From contig WLWQ01000002.1 in the NCBI GenBank assembly GCA_012103535.1, forward strand, positions 620,001 to 684,000: a DNA stretch of 64,000 nucleotides. Reading direction: 5' to 3'. The position numbers and the translations under genes were made by a program. Source of the stretch: Pseudomonadales bacterium (GTDB taxonomy: Bacteria > Pseudomonadota > Gammaproteobacteria > Pseudomonadales > Pseudohongiellaceae). Of this stretch, positions 8,611 through 16,761 are shown piece by piece. Each line of letters opens with the position of its first letter. The first letter of the stretch is position 1. Below the pieces are notes generated by a model. That model searched no databases, had not been told where the DNA came from, and was given only the letters and a program-made list of their open reading frames with translations.

Positions 8611-9834
8611 TTATAGTCGATGCTCTTCGAGCACTCGTTGGTTCAGGGTAATGCCGAAACCGGGATGGTCGGAGACAGCAATGAAGCCATTCTCGAAAGT
8701 TTCATTTGGCTCAATTAAAGTGCTTCGCCATGCTTGTTCTCCCCATTGATATTCCAAAATGTCGAAGTTAGGAAGCGCGGCGCAGAGAGCAACCGATGCC
8801 GCAGTTGAGATTGGGCCGCTGGGATTATGGGGAGACACTTTAACGTTAAATGTTTCTGCTAAAGCAGATATCTTGATCGCTTCCCACATGCCGCCGCAAT
8901 GTTTTACATCTGGCATGATGATGTCTACTGCCTGATTTTCGCAAAGTGCGCGAAAGCCTTCCATGCCGAATAAGAACTCGCCACCGGCCAGCACCTGACT
9001 GATTGCGTCATGAATAATCTTCGTGTTTTCGGTTTGAGTCGGTGCTACTGGTTCCTCATACCAACTTAAGTTCGCTTCATCCAGTTCTCTTGCGATGTCG
9101 ATAGACATCTGCGTGTCAAAGAAACTGTGAGCATCGATTTTAATGGCGATGTCATCACCAACTCTTTCCCGCATGGCATAGATGCAGGCGACACCTAATT
9201 CCCGCGCTGCTTGTATTTCTGCCGCTGGGGAATCCAGTGCAGGGAAACCGTCGAAGGGAGGTGCCTTAAGGGATTTGAAACCGTCAGCAACTGCACGCTC
9301 TGCATTGTCGGCAAATCCTTCCGGTCCGCGCTCGGCTGTTGCCCGGTTAATGTTGGCATAAACCGGCAGGCTGCTATGCAGCTGTCCGCCAACTAAATCG
9401 TAGAAGGGCACTGCAAGGGATTTGCCAATTAAATCCCATAAGGCTTGTTCGATGGCGCTGAATGCAGTGGCTAAGACACGATCACCGGATGAAGCCTGCG
9501 CCCATCCCCGCTGTCGATACTGTTGCACATCAAATGCCGATTCGCCTTCGACTAAACGATAAAACTGATTGAGTTCAGCTAGTTCAGTACGCCTGCCTAA
9601 TGAAGCTTCACCCAGGCCAGTTACACCGTTACTGCCAGTCAATCGCACAACAATCCAATTGGTTCGGTTGGTAACCGAGACTGTGAACACTTCCATGTTG
9701 CGCACCTGCACATTGCGATCTGCGGTGGTGCTCTGGGCAAAGACATGACTTAGTGAAGAAGTAGTTGCAGCGCCAGCGAGAAGGGAAACCTGTTGGATAA
9801 ATCGTCGTCGGCTATGCACAGTAAGTTTTTCCAT
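8611..9834 (-). CDS. Tat-exported mandelate-racemase-type sugar-acid dehydratase (galactonate dehydratase-like)
   Basis: 407 residues beginning with a Tat signal (SRRRFIQQ, cleavage near VFAQ). The enolase-superfamily barrel residues are present: Asp234 and His236 in KIDAH, Glu260 in SWYEEP, Glu286 in AGGEF and His336 in SPHNPSG. The D-E-E spacings of 26 and 26 residues and the 50-residue step to the last histidine equal those I recall for D-galactonate dehydratase (Asp183, Glu209, Glu235, His285, plus His185). The inferred reaction is Mg2+-dependent dehydration of a sugar acid. Characterised relatives are cytoplasmic, so the Tat signal is notable. A perfect 7-bp inverted repeat at 9882-9897 lies 48 bp upstream of the start. 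Confidence 0.85.
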   Translation of the reverse strand: MEKLTVHSRRRFIQQVSLLAGAATTSSLSHVFAQSTTADRNVQVRNMEVFTVSVTNRTNWIVVRLTGSNGVTGLGEASLGRRTELAELNQFYRLVEGESAFDVQQYRQRGWAQASSGDRVLATAFSAIEQALWDLIGKSLAVPFYDLVGGQLHSSLPVYANINRATAERGPEGFADNAERAVADGFKSLKAPPFDGFPALDSPAAEIQAARELGVACIYAMRERVGDDIAIKIDAHSFFDTQMSIDIARELDEANLSWYEEPVAPTQTENTKIIHDAISQVLAGGEFLFGMEGFRALCENQAVDIIMPDVKHCGGMWEAIKISALAETFNVKVSPHNPSGPISTAASVALCAALPNFDILEYQWGEQAWRSTLIEPNETFENGFIAVSDHPGFGITLNQRVLEEHRL

Positions 9835-9881
9835 TATTTATTTTTTCACTGATGCTGATCATGATCCTGATTCTACTGGGG

Positions 9882-9897
9882 CAATTCAAGTGAATTG
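9882..9897. promoter_or_regulatory. Inverted repeat, possible operator
   Basis: CAATTCA-AG-TGAATTG is a perfect 7-bp inverted repeat with a 2-bp centre in the intergenic region between the divergent enolase-superfamily and GntR genes. Its position 48 bp before the start of the minus-strand gene fits an operator. The regulator is not identifiable from the sequence. Confidence 0.35.
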
Positions 9898-9960
9898 ATG
9901 TGTCTGACTAAGCCGGTAGCCCGCGCTATTTCTGAGTTTCGAAAAAATTTGAAAATTAGT

Positions 9961-10003
9961 TTGACAGGGTAAAAATAATTGTCCTAGTATTACTAGGACA
10001 ATT
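9961..10003 (+). promoter_or_regulatory. Promoter overlapping a 27-bp perfect palindrome (GntR/YtrA operator)
   Basis: TTGACA at 9961-9966 is a consensus -35 box; TAGTAT at 9985-9990 lies 18 bp later as a possible -10. A perfect palindrome with 13-bp arms, AATTGTCCTAGTA, and a single central base spans 9977-10003 and covers the -10 box. It ends 17 bp before the GntR start codon. This is the classical arrangement for autorepression by the encoded regulator. Confidence 0.75.
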
Positions 10004-10019
10004 AGTACTGTTTAATTTT

Positions 10020-10415
10020 ATGATAATAACCATCGATTTATACAATTCCACGCCAGCGTACTTGCAAATAACAGATGCTGTACGGGAAGCCATTGCCCTG
10101 GGTTCGTTACAAGCGGGCGACAAACTGCCACCTATTCGTGAAACCGCAGTGAACACCAGGGTAAACCGTAATACCGTGAGTCGTGCCTATCTCGAACTGG
10201 AACATCAGGGATTGGTACAAGCGCGCCAGGGTTCTGGATTCTTCGTTACCGAAGACGGCGCCGAACAGGAAAAGTTGTCACGGCGTGAATCTGTAAAAGC
10301 AAAGATTGGAGAATTGCTTGCGGAAGCAAGCTTGACCGACATCACTGCCGAGGAACTGCTAAAGCTTGTTGAGAACGAAGCCAATGATTTTGAGAAAGAG
10401 GGGAAGTCCAAATGA
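10020..10415 (+). CDS. GntR-family (YtrA subfamily) transcriptional regulator
   Basis: 131 residues. The N-terminal winged helix is typical GntR: PAYLQITDAVREAIALGSLQAGDKLPPIRE then NRNTVSRAYLELEHQGLV and GSGFFV. The short C-terminal tail (about 55 residues), without the large effector domain of FadR/HutC types, marks the YtrA subgroup, which usually controls an adjacent ABC transporter. Here the stop codon overlaps the ATPase start (ATGA), so regulator and transporter are translated together. The palindrome over its own promoter suggests autorepression of the whole unit. The inducing signal is unknown. Confidence 0.92.
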   Translation: MIITIDLYNSTPAYLQITDAVREAIALGSLQAGDKLPPIRETAVNTRVNRNTVSRAYLELEHQGLVQARQGSGFFVTEDGAEQEKLSRRESVKAKIGELLAEASLTDITAEELLKLVENEANDFEKEGKSK

Positions 10416-11296
10416 CAGATTGGGCCATTGAAACAACAAATTTGGGACAACGTTTTGGCAGCATGTGGGCAGTGAAGGGATTAAACCTGCAAGTTCCGCA
10501 AGGCTCCGTATTTGGTCTACTTGGTGAAAACGGCGCTGGAAAATCCACAACCATCCAGATGTTAATGGGATTGCTTCCACCTACCGAAGGTCATAGCAAA
10601 GTTCTCGGTATGGATCCTATGCTAGATGAACTCGGAGTGAAATCTAGAGTTGGCTATGTACCTGAACATTATGGATTCTATGAATATATGCGGGTGAGAG
10701 AGATCACTGCTTTTGTTGCCGCTTACCACGCGAACTGGAACTATGAATTACAGAAGCAACTCATTTCAGAGTTTGCGCTTAACGAAGATAACAAAGTCAA
10801 AGAGCTGTCAAAGGGAATGCGCGCCAAGTTGGCATTGTTGATGGCTTTATCCTTCGAGCCAGAGATGCTACTTCTCGACGAGCCGGCAGGGGGTTTAGAT
10901 CCTGCGGCTCGTCGAAATTTTATAGAAACTATTCTTAGTCGCTATCAGCAAACCGGCAAAACTATTCTTGTATCTTCGCATTTGCTAAATGAATTCTCAG
11001 GATTGATCGATCATGTTGCCTTTATGAAAGATGGCGGTGTTGATTTAGCGGCTCCCCTGGAACAACTTCAGAAGCAAATGAAAAGAGTGCGTATTGTATT
11101 TGAAAGCGGAATTCCTGAATCTTTTGATATTCATGGAGCGATTGAAACAAAACTGAATGGGCGCGAAGCAATCGCTACCTTTGAAAACTTTAACGAAGAA
11201 GATTCTCTGGCACAGATTAACGCCTTTGATCCGAGTCACGTTGTAGTGGAGGATCTCACTCTGGAAGATATCTTCGTGGTGAGAGTAAGCGCTTAG
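10412..11296 (+). CDS. ABC exporter ATP-binding protein
   Basis: 294 residues with Walker A GENGAGKST (about residue 38), ABC signature LSKGMRAKLALL, Walker B MLLLDEP and the D-loop GGLDP, followed by a switch histidine in SSHLLNE. The start overlaps the GntR stop by 4 bp and the permease follows directly with no gap, so the three genes form one translationally coupled operon. YtrA-linked transporters of this type often export antimicrobial peptides or lipids or respond to envelope stress, but the substrate here is not evident. Confidence 0.92.
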   Translation: MTDWAIETTNLGQRFGSMWAVKGLNLQVPQGSVFGLLGENGAGKSTTIQMLMGLLPPTEGHSKVLGMDPMLDELGVKSRVGYVPEHYGFYEYMRVREITAFVAAYHANWNYELQKQLISEFALNEDNKVKELSKGMRAKLALLMALSFEPEMLLLDEPAGGLDPAARRNFIETILSRYQQTGKTILVSSHLLNEFSGLIDHVAFMKDGGVDLAAPLEQLQKQMKRVRIVFESGIPESFDIHGAIETKLNGREAIATFENFNEEDSLAQINAFDPSHVVVEDLTLEDIFVVRVSA

Positions 11297-12766
11297 ATGG
11301 CGGCTATGTTTTCACAGATTTTTTATAAGGACCTTAAGCTCGCGTCTCGTTGGCTGCTGGCATACCCGTTTATCTTGTTAGAATGGGTAATCGCTTACTA
11401 TTTGTTTGCGGATCGTCTGGATTGGGAAGTCGACCAAGAAACGTTTGTTGCGGGTTGTCTAACGGTAGCCTTCGTGATGAACACGATTCTCTCCATGGTG
11501 GTTGGGATAGGCGTAATCGCCGATGAAGAAGACAAAGGTACGGATCAGTTTTTAAAACGTTTGCCGCTTTCCACTTTTCAGGTTCTGCGAGAAAAAATAT
11601 TTGCTGGTATTTGCTTCTTGCTTTTTCTATATGCAATCTCATTTTTTGTTTACGCGGTGTTCCTGCCAGAGGGCGCGATTCTTTTAGACAACAACAGAGA
11701 AGATGATATTGGTACTTATCCCATTAATCTATTCGTGGCAATGTTCACCTCATTTATTTTCTCGGTTGCCGCTTCCACAGTATTTAAGCAGCAAATTATT
11801 ATCTTTCTAATCACACTCGTGGCGGAGTGTTCGATATGGATAGGGTTGCGACTGGTGATGACCCGCACGGAGTTACAGGTAGAGGGGGCCTTAATATCAA
11901 TTTGGTACATGGCATTAATTTTTGGATTGCCTGCATTATTAGCATGGAAAAATTGGCGCTTTTCACTCAATCCTTCTATTTGGGGATCACCTCAATCACG
12001 CACGCTATTCAAAGGATTGGTATTCAAACACATTGCTCAAGATGGACTTTTGTATATTTTATCAGGCGGGTTGCTGGTGATTGCTATTATCTACGCCATT
12101 GTTGGTCCCGATATGGCGTCGCTAACCACAAGAATGGAAGTACTTGACGTCCAGAGTAGTTTTACTTATTTGGCCATTTCAGGGCTAGCGATCTTTATGC
12201 CGATCACTGTGGGAGCAAGCGCTTATTCCAACAATGAAGGACAAGGTCTAGCTTGTACACTCTATTTACAGCCGGTCTCCCGTACGCAATTATTCCTTTC
12301 AAAAATTCTGGCAGCGCTGCCAATAATTGCTATCTCCTACTTTGGTTTATTGATCACCCTGGGTGATCGTTGGCCTTCGATATCCCTATTCGTGTGGACG
12401 ATATTCGCCTATGCAATTGCCTTGCACATTAGTTTGTGGATACCGTCGCTGGTGCTAATTATTCTCGCCGCTGTGAGTTGGGGAGTGTTCTTATTATCTA
12501 TGGTCTTAATATGGATGGAGCCGACTGTAGAATTTTTGTTTTTTGGAAGCTTTGTGCCGAACTATGACTATAGAATCGTCGCACTAATCCCTCTCACATT
12601 TCTAACTATTGGCAGCCTGGTCTCCTCTTGGCACATGGCAACAAATCGAAAGTTTCTCGCCGGTTCAATCGAATACAAGGCAAAGTTTAATGCCCTGGAG
12701 TCTTGCGCTGTCTACGCGGTTGCGATTCTTGGAGTGGGAGTGGTTCAGCAGTTTGTTACGCTTTAA
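11297..12766 (+). CDS. ABC-2 type exporter permease
   Basis: 489-residue polytopic membrane protein with about 12 hydrophobic segments arranged in two similar halves (first about 15-250, second about 260-485). Each half starts with an amphipathic stretch followed by helices, and segments such as GVIADEEDKGTDQFLKRLPLS resemble the coupling region of ABC-2 permeases. It directly follows its ATPase. The double-length build suggests that a single chain may supply both transmembrane halves. It overlaps the convergent STAS-like gene by 11 bp at its 3' end. Confidence 0.85.
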   Translation: MAAMFSQIFYKDLKLASRWLLAYPFILLEWVIAYYLFADRLDWEVDQETFVAGCLTVAFVMNTILSMVVGIGVIADEEDKGTDQFLKRLPLSTFQVLREKIFAGICFLLFLYAISFFVYAVFLPEGAILLDNNREDDIGTYPINLFVAMFTSFIFSVAASTVFKQQIIIFLITLVAECSIWIGLRLVMTRTELQVEGALISIWYMALIFGLPALLAWKNWRFSLNPSIWGSPQSRTLFKGLVFKHIAQDGLLYILSGGLLVIAIIYAIVGPDMASLTTRMEVLDVQSSFTYLAISGLAIFMPITVGASAYSNNEGQGLACTLYLQPVSRTQLFLSKILAALPIIAISYFGLLITLGDRWPSISLFVWTIFAYAIALHISLWIPSLVLIILAAVSWGVFLLSMVLIWMEPTVEFLFFGSFVPNYDYRIVALIPLTFLTIGSLVSSWHMATNRKFLAGSIEYKAKFNALESCAVYAVAILGVGVVQQFVTL

Positions 12767-13118
12767 GAAACGCTCTACTTTCTTCGCAATCGTAAAAACA
12801 CTTCGCTTCAAATCCGTTTAGTTCAGCAAAAGCACAGAATTGTCTGCCAATTCCGAATCGCACTTTTTCATCAGCGCAGAGACTTGCCTTGGGTCGAATT
12901 TTATCGAAGTGTTTCGAAAAAAAGATGGCTGCGTCCTTCAGTTCTTCCATAGATTTCAATTCATTGGAAGACTGAATGTCTAGAAGCAGAGCAGGCTTGT
13001 GATCCGGAGGAAGTTTTGCAACAGCTTCGCTAAACGCAAACTTAATCTCCTCCATTGTGAAGTGATCTTTCAGCTGAAGTTCAAGGATATCTTCTTCTAT
13101 GATGCTAACGACAGGCAT
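12756..13118 (-). CDS. STAS/SpoIIAA-like small protein, copy 1
   Basis: 120 residues with alternating beta strands and helices: PVVSIIEEDILELQL, then an amphipathic helix, PALLLDIQSS, a helix containing KDAAIFFSKHF, ASLCADEKVRFGIGRQFCAF and a final ESRAFL helix. The layout matches the STAS / SpoIIAA-like fold used in partner-switching and lipid- or protein-binding modules; this is fold-level inference. A second gene of the same build lies at 35154-35525. No anti-sigma kinase or phosphatase is adjacent. A GAGGAA site sits rather far (about 13 bp) from ATG 13118. Confidence 0.6.
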   Translation of the reverse strand: MPVVSIIEEDILELQLKDHFTMEEIKFAFSEAVAKLPPDHKPALLLDIQSSNELKSMEELKDAAIFFSKHFDKIRPKASLCADEKVRFGIGRQFCAFAELNGFEAKCFYDCEESRAFLKA

Positions 13119-13163
13119 AAGTGTTTTTCTACTTTCCTCGCGTATGACTAATTTTAGACCAGA

Positions 13164-13391
13164 CTAGAAGCCAAAGCTAACAACATGAAGGGCGATACCG
13201 GTAACGCAAGTCAGCACCAGGCCAATAAACGTTAATGTGCCAATCCGTCGATGAGTTGAGTAGTGCGGTGAGTCTCTATTTCACCGCGTCGGGCAAGACT
13301 GATAGCTTTAGCCATGGTAATAGGAGCAACTATAAAAAACAGCAGGGCAATATCAACGAAGATATCTGCCCTGGTTCCAAAAAATACTCAT
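13164..13391 (-). pseudogene. Frameshifted DUF420-like small membrane protein
   Basis: Just downstream of the methyltransferase gene the minus strand starts ATG 13391 (MSIF), but a run of six T residues puts it out of frame and it stops after 12 codons. With one T fewer it reads on as GTRADIFVDIALLFF, then APITMAKAISLARRGE and ETHRTTQLI, a convincing membrane protein start. A second shift near 13245-13252 is needed to join RIGTLTFIGLVLTC and IALHVVSFGF, ending at the TAG 13164-13166. The G-T-R and H-R-T-T-Q elements recall DUF420-like two-helix membrane proteins. Either this is a decayed gene or there are two indel errors in the assembly. Confidence 0.5.
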
Positions 13392-13399
13392 TCTGCTAT

Positions 13400-14026
13400 T
13401 TATTGATCGGGTTTTCTTGCAACGGCGAATAACACTCCGTTCTTATTGGTGTTCCACTCGTGCTCCATCTCAAATCCGCGATCAACAAATGATTGACGAA
13501 GCTCTGCTTTTTTAAAGAAAGTGACGTAAGGAATACGGCCGAATAGCTGGCCAATGGGCAATATAAATTTTAACCAGGGCAGGGTGTCATTTAATGCCGG
13601 AGTGCTGGAAATAAAAACACCTCCAGGTTTCAATAAGTCATACATATGTTTTATGACCGTTTCTCTGTCTTCCAGAAGGTGCAGAATATTTAAGGCAAGG
13701 ATGGCGTCAAATACTTTTCCTTCTGCATTTAGATCTTCAATAGCGGTCTGTTTGAAAGTGACATTGGTAATGCCTTGCTCTTTTGCCTTGCGTTCCCCGT
13801 GTCCAAGCATTTTTGCCGAAATGTCTGTGGCGAGAATATGCTTTACGTGAGGAGAGTGGTGCAGTGCAGTCGTACCGGTGCCACATCCGAACTCAAGAAC
13901 CTCCATCTCAGGAGCAAGGAATTCCTGGGTTTTCTTAAGTTTGGCCAAGTAGGTTTCTTCATCCTTAACTTTGGCTTTTTCATAACGATCCGCAAATCTG
14001 TCCCAAATTCGAGCAGAAGATGCCAT
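13400..14026 (-). CDS. Class I SAM-dependent methyltransferase
   Basis: 208 residues from ATG 14026 (GGAG about 9 bp upstream; a longer start is possible). The SAM-binding motif I is VLEFGCGTGTTALH, followed by ILATDIS (motif II acidic residue), AILALNILHLL and LLKPGGVFISS, a typical ubiquinone/menaquinone-type methyltransferase core. Substrate unknown; the C-terminal PYVTFFKKAELRQSFVDRGFEMEHEW segment is shared with small-molecule methyltransferases. It lies upstream of the broken DUF420-like gene. Confidence 0.87.
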   Translation of the reverse strand: MASSARIWDRFADRYEKAKVKDEETYLAKLKKTQEFLAPEMEVLEFGCGTGTTALHHSPHVKHILATDISAKMLGHGERKAKEQGITNVTFKQTAIEDLNAEGKVFDAILALNILHLLEDRETVIKHMYDLLKPGGVFISSTPALNDTLPWLKFILPIGQLFGRIPYVTFFKKAELRQSFVDRGFEMEHEWNTNKNGVLFAVARKPDQ

Positions 14027-14104
14027 AACAATACTCTCCATAAACAATTAAGAATTTTCTACCCGTGTGTTACTAGTCTATACGTTACTCAGCAACTCTA
14101 AAAT

Positions 14105-14422
14105 TTATGTCGACATTTTTACCATCTCTGAAACTTCGAGAGATCCATTGATGTCGAGAAATGGACAGGTCTTGGCCATGTCCAATGCTGCATCCATTGA
14201 ATCTGCTTCCACCACCGTGAAGCCTGACATTCCAGTTAGGCCGCTTTCAGAGACTGAACCGTCTGGATTTACGGTAGCTGTTCCCTTTAATGGGTTCATT
14301 GGGCTAACAGCTGCCGCGCCCAGCGCTGCTAACCATTCTTGATACTTCTTAAAGTGTGCTTGACCTTCTTCTGGTGAACTTGGTTTGTCTCCACCAATAT
14401 AGGTAATCATATATTCGGCCAT
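14105..14422 (-). CDS. YCII-related domain protein
   Basis: 105 residues with a ferredoxin-like layout: MAEYMITYIGG first strand, SPEEGQAHFKKYQEWLAALGAA helix, SGFTVVEADSMDAALDMAKTCPFL, and a final strand/helix. This matches the YCII / DGPF superfamily, small dimeric proteins often encoded beside ECF sigma factors. No sigma factor is adjacent here. A GGAGAG ribosome site precedes ATG 14422. Function unproven. Confidence 0.8.
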   Translation of the reverse strand: MAEYMITYIGGDKPSSPEEGQAHFKKYQEWLAALGAAAVSPMNPLKGTATVNPDGSVSESGLTGMSGFTVVEADSMDAALDMAKTCPFLDINGSLEVSEMVKMST

Positions 14423-14450
14423 GGTTACTACTCTCCGTTTATTACTTTGA

Positions 14451-14801
14451 TTATATTGCGAGGGTTAATACCAGCCCCAACAATAAAATCATCGCCAGAA
14501 CTATTAAGCTTGCTTGGATGCCGACTTGCAGGAGTCGGATTTGAAATTCTTTGTCTGTTAGGAAAGATTTAAATAAGGACTTAAATCTTTGTTGCCTGAA
14601 TTGTTTAAATCCCATTCTGTTTCTATGCACAATTATTCGAACAGTATCTAAAAACAAGGAACTAATCTTGTGTTGATTTTTGGAAATGTGATTCTTCACG
14701 AAATTGAACAATAAATAGAAGATCGTGAAGTAAACTATAACCACGAGCAAAGGAAGTGAGAATTGACTACCGCTAACTGTGTATCCGATTTCAGAATTCA
14801 T
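14451..14801 (-). CDS. Small two-span membrane protein, unknown
   Basis: 116 residues from ATG 14801, chosen because GAGGAGG lies 6 bp upstream. One hydrophobic span is near residues 15-36 (LPLLVVIVYFTIFYLL), a basic middle region is rich in Arg/Lys/Phe (RNRMGFKQFRQQRFK), and a second span occupies the C-terminus (ASLIVLAMILLLGLVL). No family recognised. It lies in a run of small minus-strand genes from 12.7 to 15.6 kb. Confidence 0.65.
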   Translation of the reverse strand: MNSEIGYTVSGSQFSLPLLVVIVYFTIFYLLFNFVKNHISKNQHKISSLFLDTVRIIVHRNRMGFKQFRQQRFKSLFKSFLTDKEFQIRLLQVGIQASLIVLAMILLLGLVLTLAI

Positions 14802-14885
14802 ATAGCCTCCTCGATATTGAAGGATGCAGCTCCTAATCAAAGTAGACCAGAATTTTTCAGTTCTTTCTACGAATAGTGGCTGAAT

Positions 14886-15173
14886 TTAGTCTGTTTTAAA
14901 ATCAGATTCTATACCGCCAGTCCATTTCGCGGTCAGATTATAGAGAGTTGCTCCAACGCCGCCAGCAACAAACCCAAAAGTTGCAAATAGTAAGGGCATG
15001 CCTACCAGTGCCATGAATGCGAGAGCGGTACCCGCGTTGAGGGAACTGGTAAAGAGCTCATAAAAGAAGCCCCCAAAGGAATAAAGAATGCCACAAATTA
15101 GGCCGACAATGGCCATAATCAGGCTAAGCAGTTTTGCGAAAAAGAAGACGCCGATGTGATTAATTTTTGACAT
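14886..15173 (-). CDS. Small membrane protein, unknown
   Basis: 95 residues with two hydrophobic stretches (about 10-35 and 47-75), the second glycine-rich (GFVAGGVGATLYN), and a short acidic tail. It lies 6 bp downstream of the cyclase-like gene on the same strand, so the two are probably co-transcribed. No family recognised and the ribosome site is weak. Confidence 0.6.
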   Translation of the reverse strand: MSKINHIGVFFFAKLLSLIMAIVGLICGILYSFGGFFYELFTSSLNAGTALAFMALVGMPLLFATFGFVAGGVGATLYNLTAKWTGGIESDFKTD

Positions 15174-15179
15174 GGAAAT

Positions 15180-15563
15180 TTAGGAGGAAATTGATACGGT
15201 ATTTTCATCACCCAAGAAAAGACCGTTTATGTCTTTTCCAATAGTATCCCGACAGGAATAGTCGCCAAAAGTTGTATTCAATTCTTCGTATTCACACTCT
15301 CGGTAACAGGTGTTGATGCTAAATACATTCTGAATGTTTTTGTGCACCCTATTGATTACTTCATGAGAGTTATTTTCGTCCGCAGAAACAAGCACACAGT
15401 CACCAATGGTTTTAATAAATCGCCAATTGAGGTTGGCAGATTCCGCTGCAATCAACTCATAGTACTCGCTCAAAAACTCTGCAGTTTTCTGTACTGAGCT
15501 TGATTGTGCTTTCTTATTAAATCCATTGATATCAAATTTAATAATGATGGTCTTTTTTGGCAT
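15180..15563 (-). CDS. Minimal stand-alone class III nucleotide cyclase-like domain
   Basis: 127 residues if ATG 15563 is used (a TTG two codons upstream is possible). IIIKFDINGFNK resembles the first metal-binding aspartate region of class III adenylate/guanylate cyclases (F-x-D-I-x-G-F), and FIKTIGDCVLVS resembles the K-T-I-G-D region with the second aspartate. The tail DYSCRDTIGKDIN resembles the D-Y-x-x-x-G-x-x-V-N motif. The whole domain is shorter than typical (about 180 residues), with the central region compressed. It could be a small active cyclase or a catalytically dead relative acting as a regulatory partner. It lies 6 bp upstream of a small membrane protein. Confidence 0.5.
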   Translation of the reverse strand: MPKKTIIIKFDINGFNKKAQSSSVQKTAEFLSEYYELIAAESANLNWRFIKTIGDCVLVSADENNSHEVINRVHKNIQNVFSINTCYRECEYEELNTTFGDYSCRDTIGKDINGLFLGDENTVSISS

Positions 15564-15678
15564 AAACAAAGTATGGGTGAATGCGTGGCAGGAAGTCCAG
15601 TCTTAGAAAGAATCATCCAGCCCAGATGATGGTAAACTTTGATGCCAGCATAAGTAAGGGTCCAGAAAGGATAAATAG

Positions 15679-16674
15679 ATGGAGCTAGAGGAACTAAAGC
15701 GGCTTTTAATACCGTTCAGTAAAAGTAGCTACAAAGATAACAACATCGAAGTTACTGATGTTTTCCAAATGCCAGGACACGCCGGATTTTCATATGGATT
15801 TACAGTAATTCAGGGCAAACAAACCGACAAATGGTACATCCGTCTGCCTCCTCCCAATGTGAAGTTGCAGGGTACTGCCGATGTGTTGCGCCAGGTCGAA
15901 GCGCTAGGTGTATTACCTGCCGTAGTTCCGCACTGCGAAGTGAAATGGTCTGGTGACGATCCTCAGTGGTTTGGTCGTCCCTATTTTGTGGTGCCTCAGC
16001 TTGAAGGCGACGTAGTTAGAGTCAAAGATGAGCGAATTAGGAATCTCCCGCAACAAACTCGCGTCGACATGGCCAGGCAGGCAGTTAATGCCTTGGCGGA
16101 AATCCATCGAGTCAACTGGCAACAAGCTCCCTACTTGGGTGAACCTCTATCCCTGCAGTCCGATGTGGAGCGCTGGGATCGATTTGTAGAGAAGGCGGCT
16201 GATCCTGACAAGCTCGCACTAGTACCCGAAGTCAGAAGTTTGTTGTTAGAAAAACTCCCAACCCAATCTCCAGTTGGAATTTTTCACGGTGATTTTCAAT
16301 GGTCGAATCTATTCTATTCAGATGACGCTGAGTTGCTTGCGGTCATCGATTGGGAGTTGGTCGGAGTGGGATCGACTCTCAATGATATTGGTTGGTTCGC
16401 GATTTTCAATGATCCGGAAGCCTGGGCCGATTCTAATCATGCTGATTACATTATGCCTCACGGGGAAGAGTTAATCGTGATGTATGAAGAAGCCTGGGGT
16501 TCCAGTCTGCCAGAGATATATTGGTTTAGGGCCTTGGCTGCCTACAAGTTTGCAATCATTACTGGCTTTAATCTCATGTTGCATCGTCGCGGCAAGCGCC
16601 ATGATCCTATTTGGGAAACAACTAAAGATTCGATGGAATCTTTGTTGCAACGTGCCAGAACATTGTTGCTCTAA
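15679..16674 (+). CDS. Aminoglycoside-phosphotransferase-family kinase
   Basis: 331 residues with the APH/choline kinase catalytic loop HGDFQWSNLFY (about residue 203) and the metal-binding DWELVGVGSTLNDIGW that follows. The N-terminal part has the expected nucleotide-binding lobe (MPGHAGFSYGFTV). The sequence resembles the APH domains associated with acyl-CoA metabolism (ACAD10/11-like) more than antibiotic kinases. The substrate is therefore unlikely to be an aminoglycoside. An AAAGGA site precedes ATG 15679. Confidence 0.85.
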   Translation: MELEELKRLLIPFSKSSYKDNNIEVTDVFQMPGHAGFSYGFTVIQGKQTDKWYIRLPPPNVKLQGTADVLRQVEALGVLPAVVPHCEVKWSGDDPQWFGRPYFVVPQLEGDVVRVKDERIRNLPQQTRVDMARQAVNALAEIHRVNWQQAPYLGEPLSLQSDVERWDRFVEKAADPDKLALVPEVRSLLLEKLPTQSPVGIFHGDFQWSNLFYSDDAELLAVIDWELVGVGSTLNDIGWFAIFNDPEAWADSNHADYIMPHGEELIVMYEEAWGSSLPEIYWFRALAAYKFAIITGFNLMLHRRGKRHDPIWETTKDSMESLLQRARTLLL

Positions 16675-16761
16675 CAGATGGGTTTTTTTCAAGCTGTGAT
16701 ACACTCACCGCTCAAAGTAAATCAAGTCACATCGCTTTTGAAACTCTAGTCGGGGGATTGA

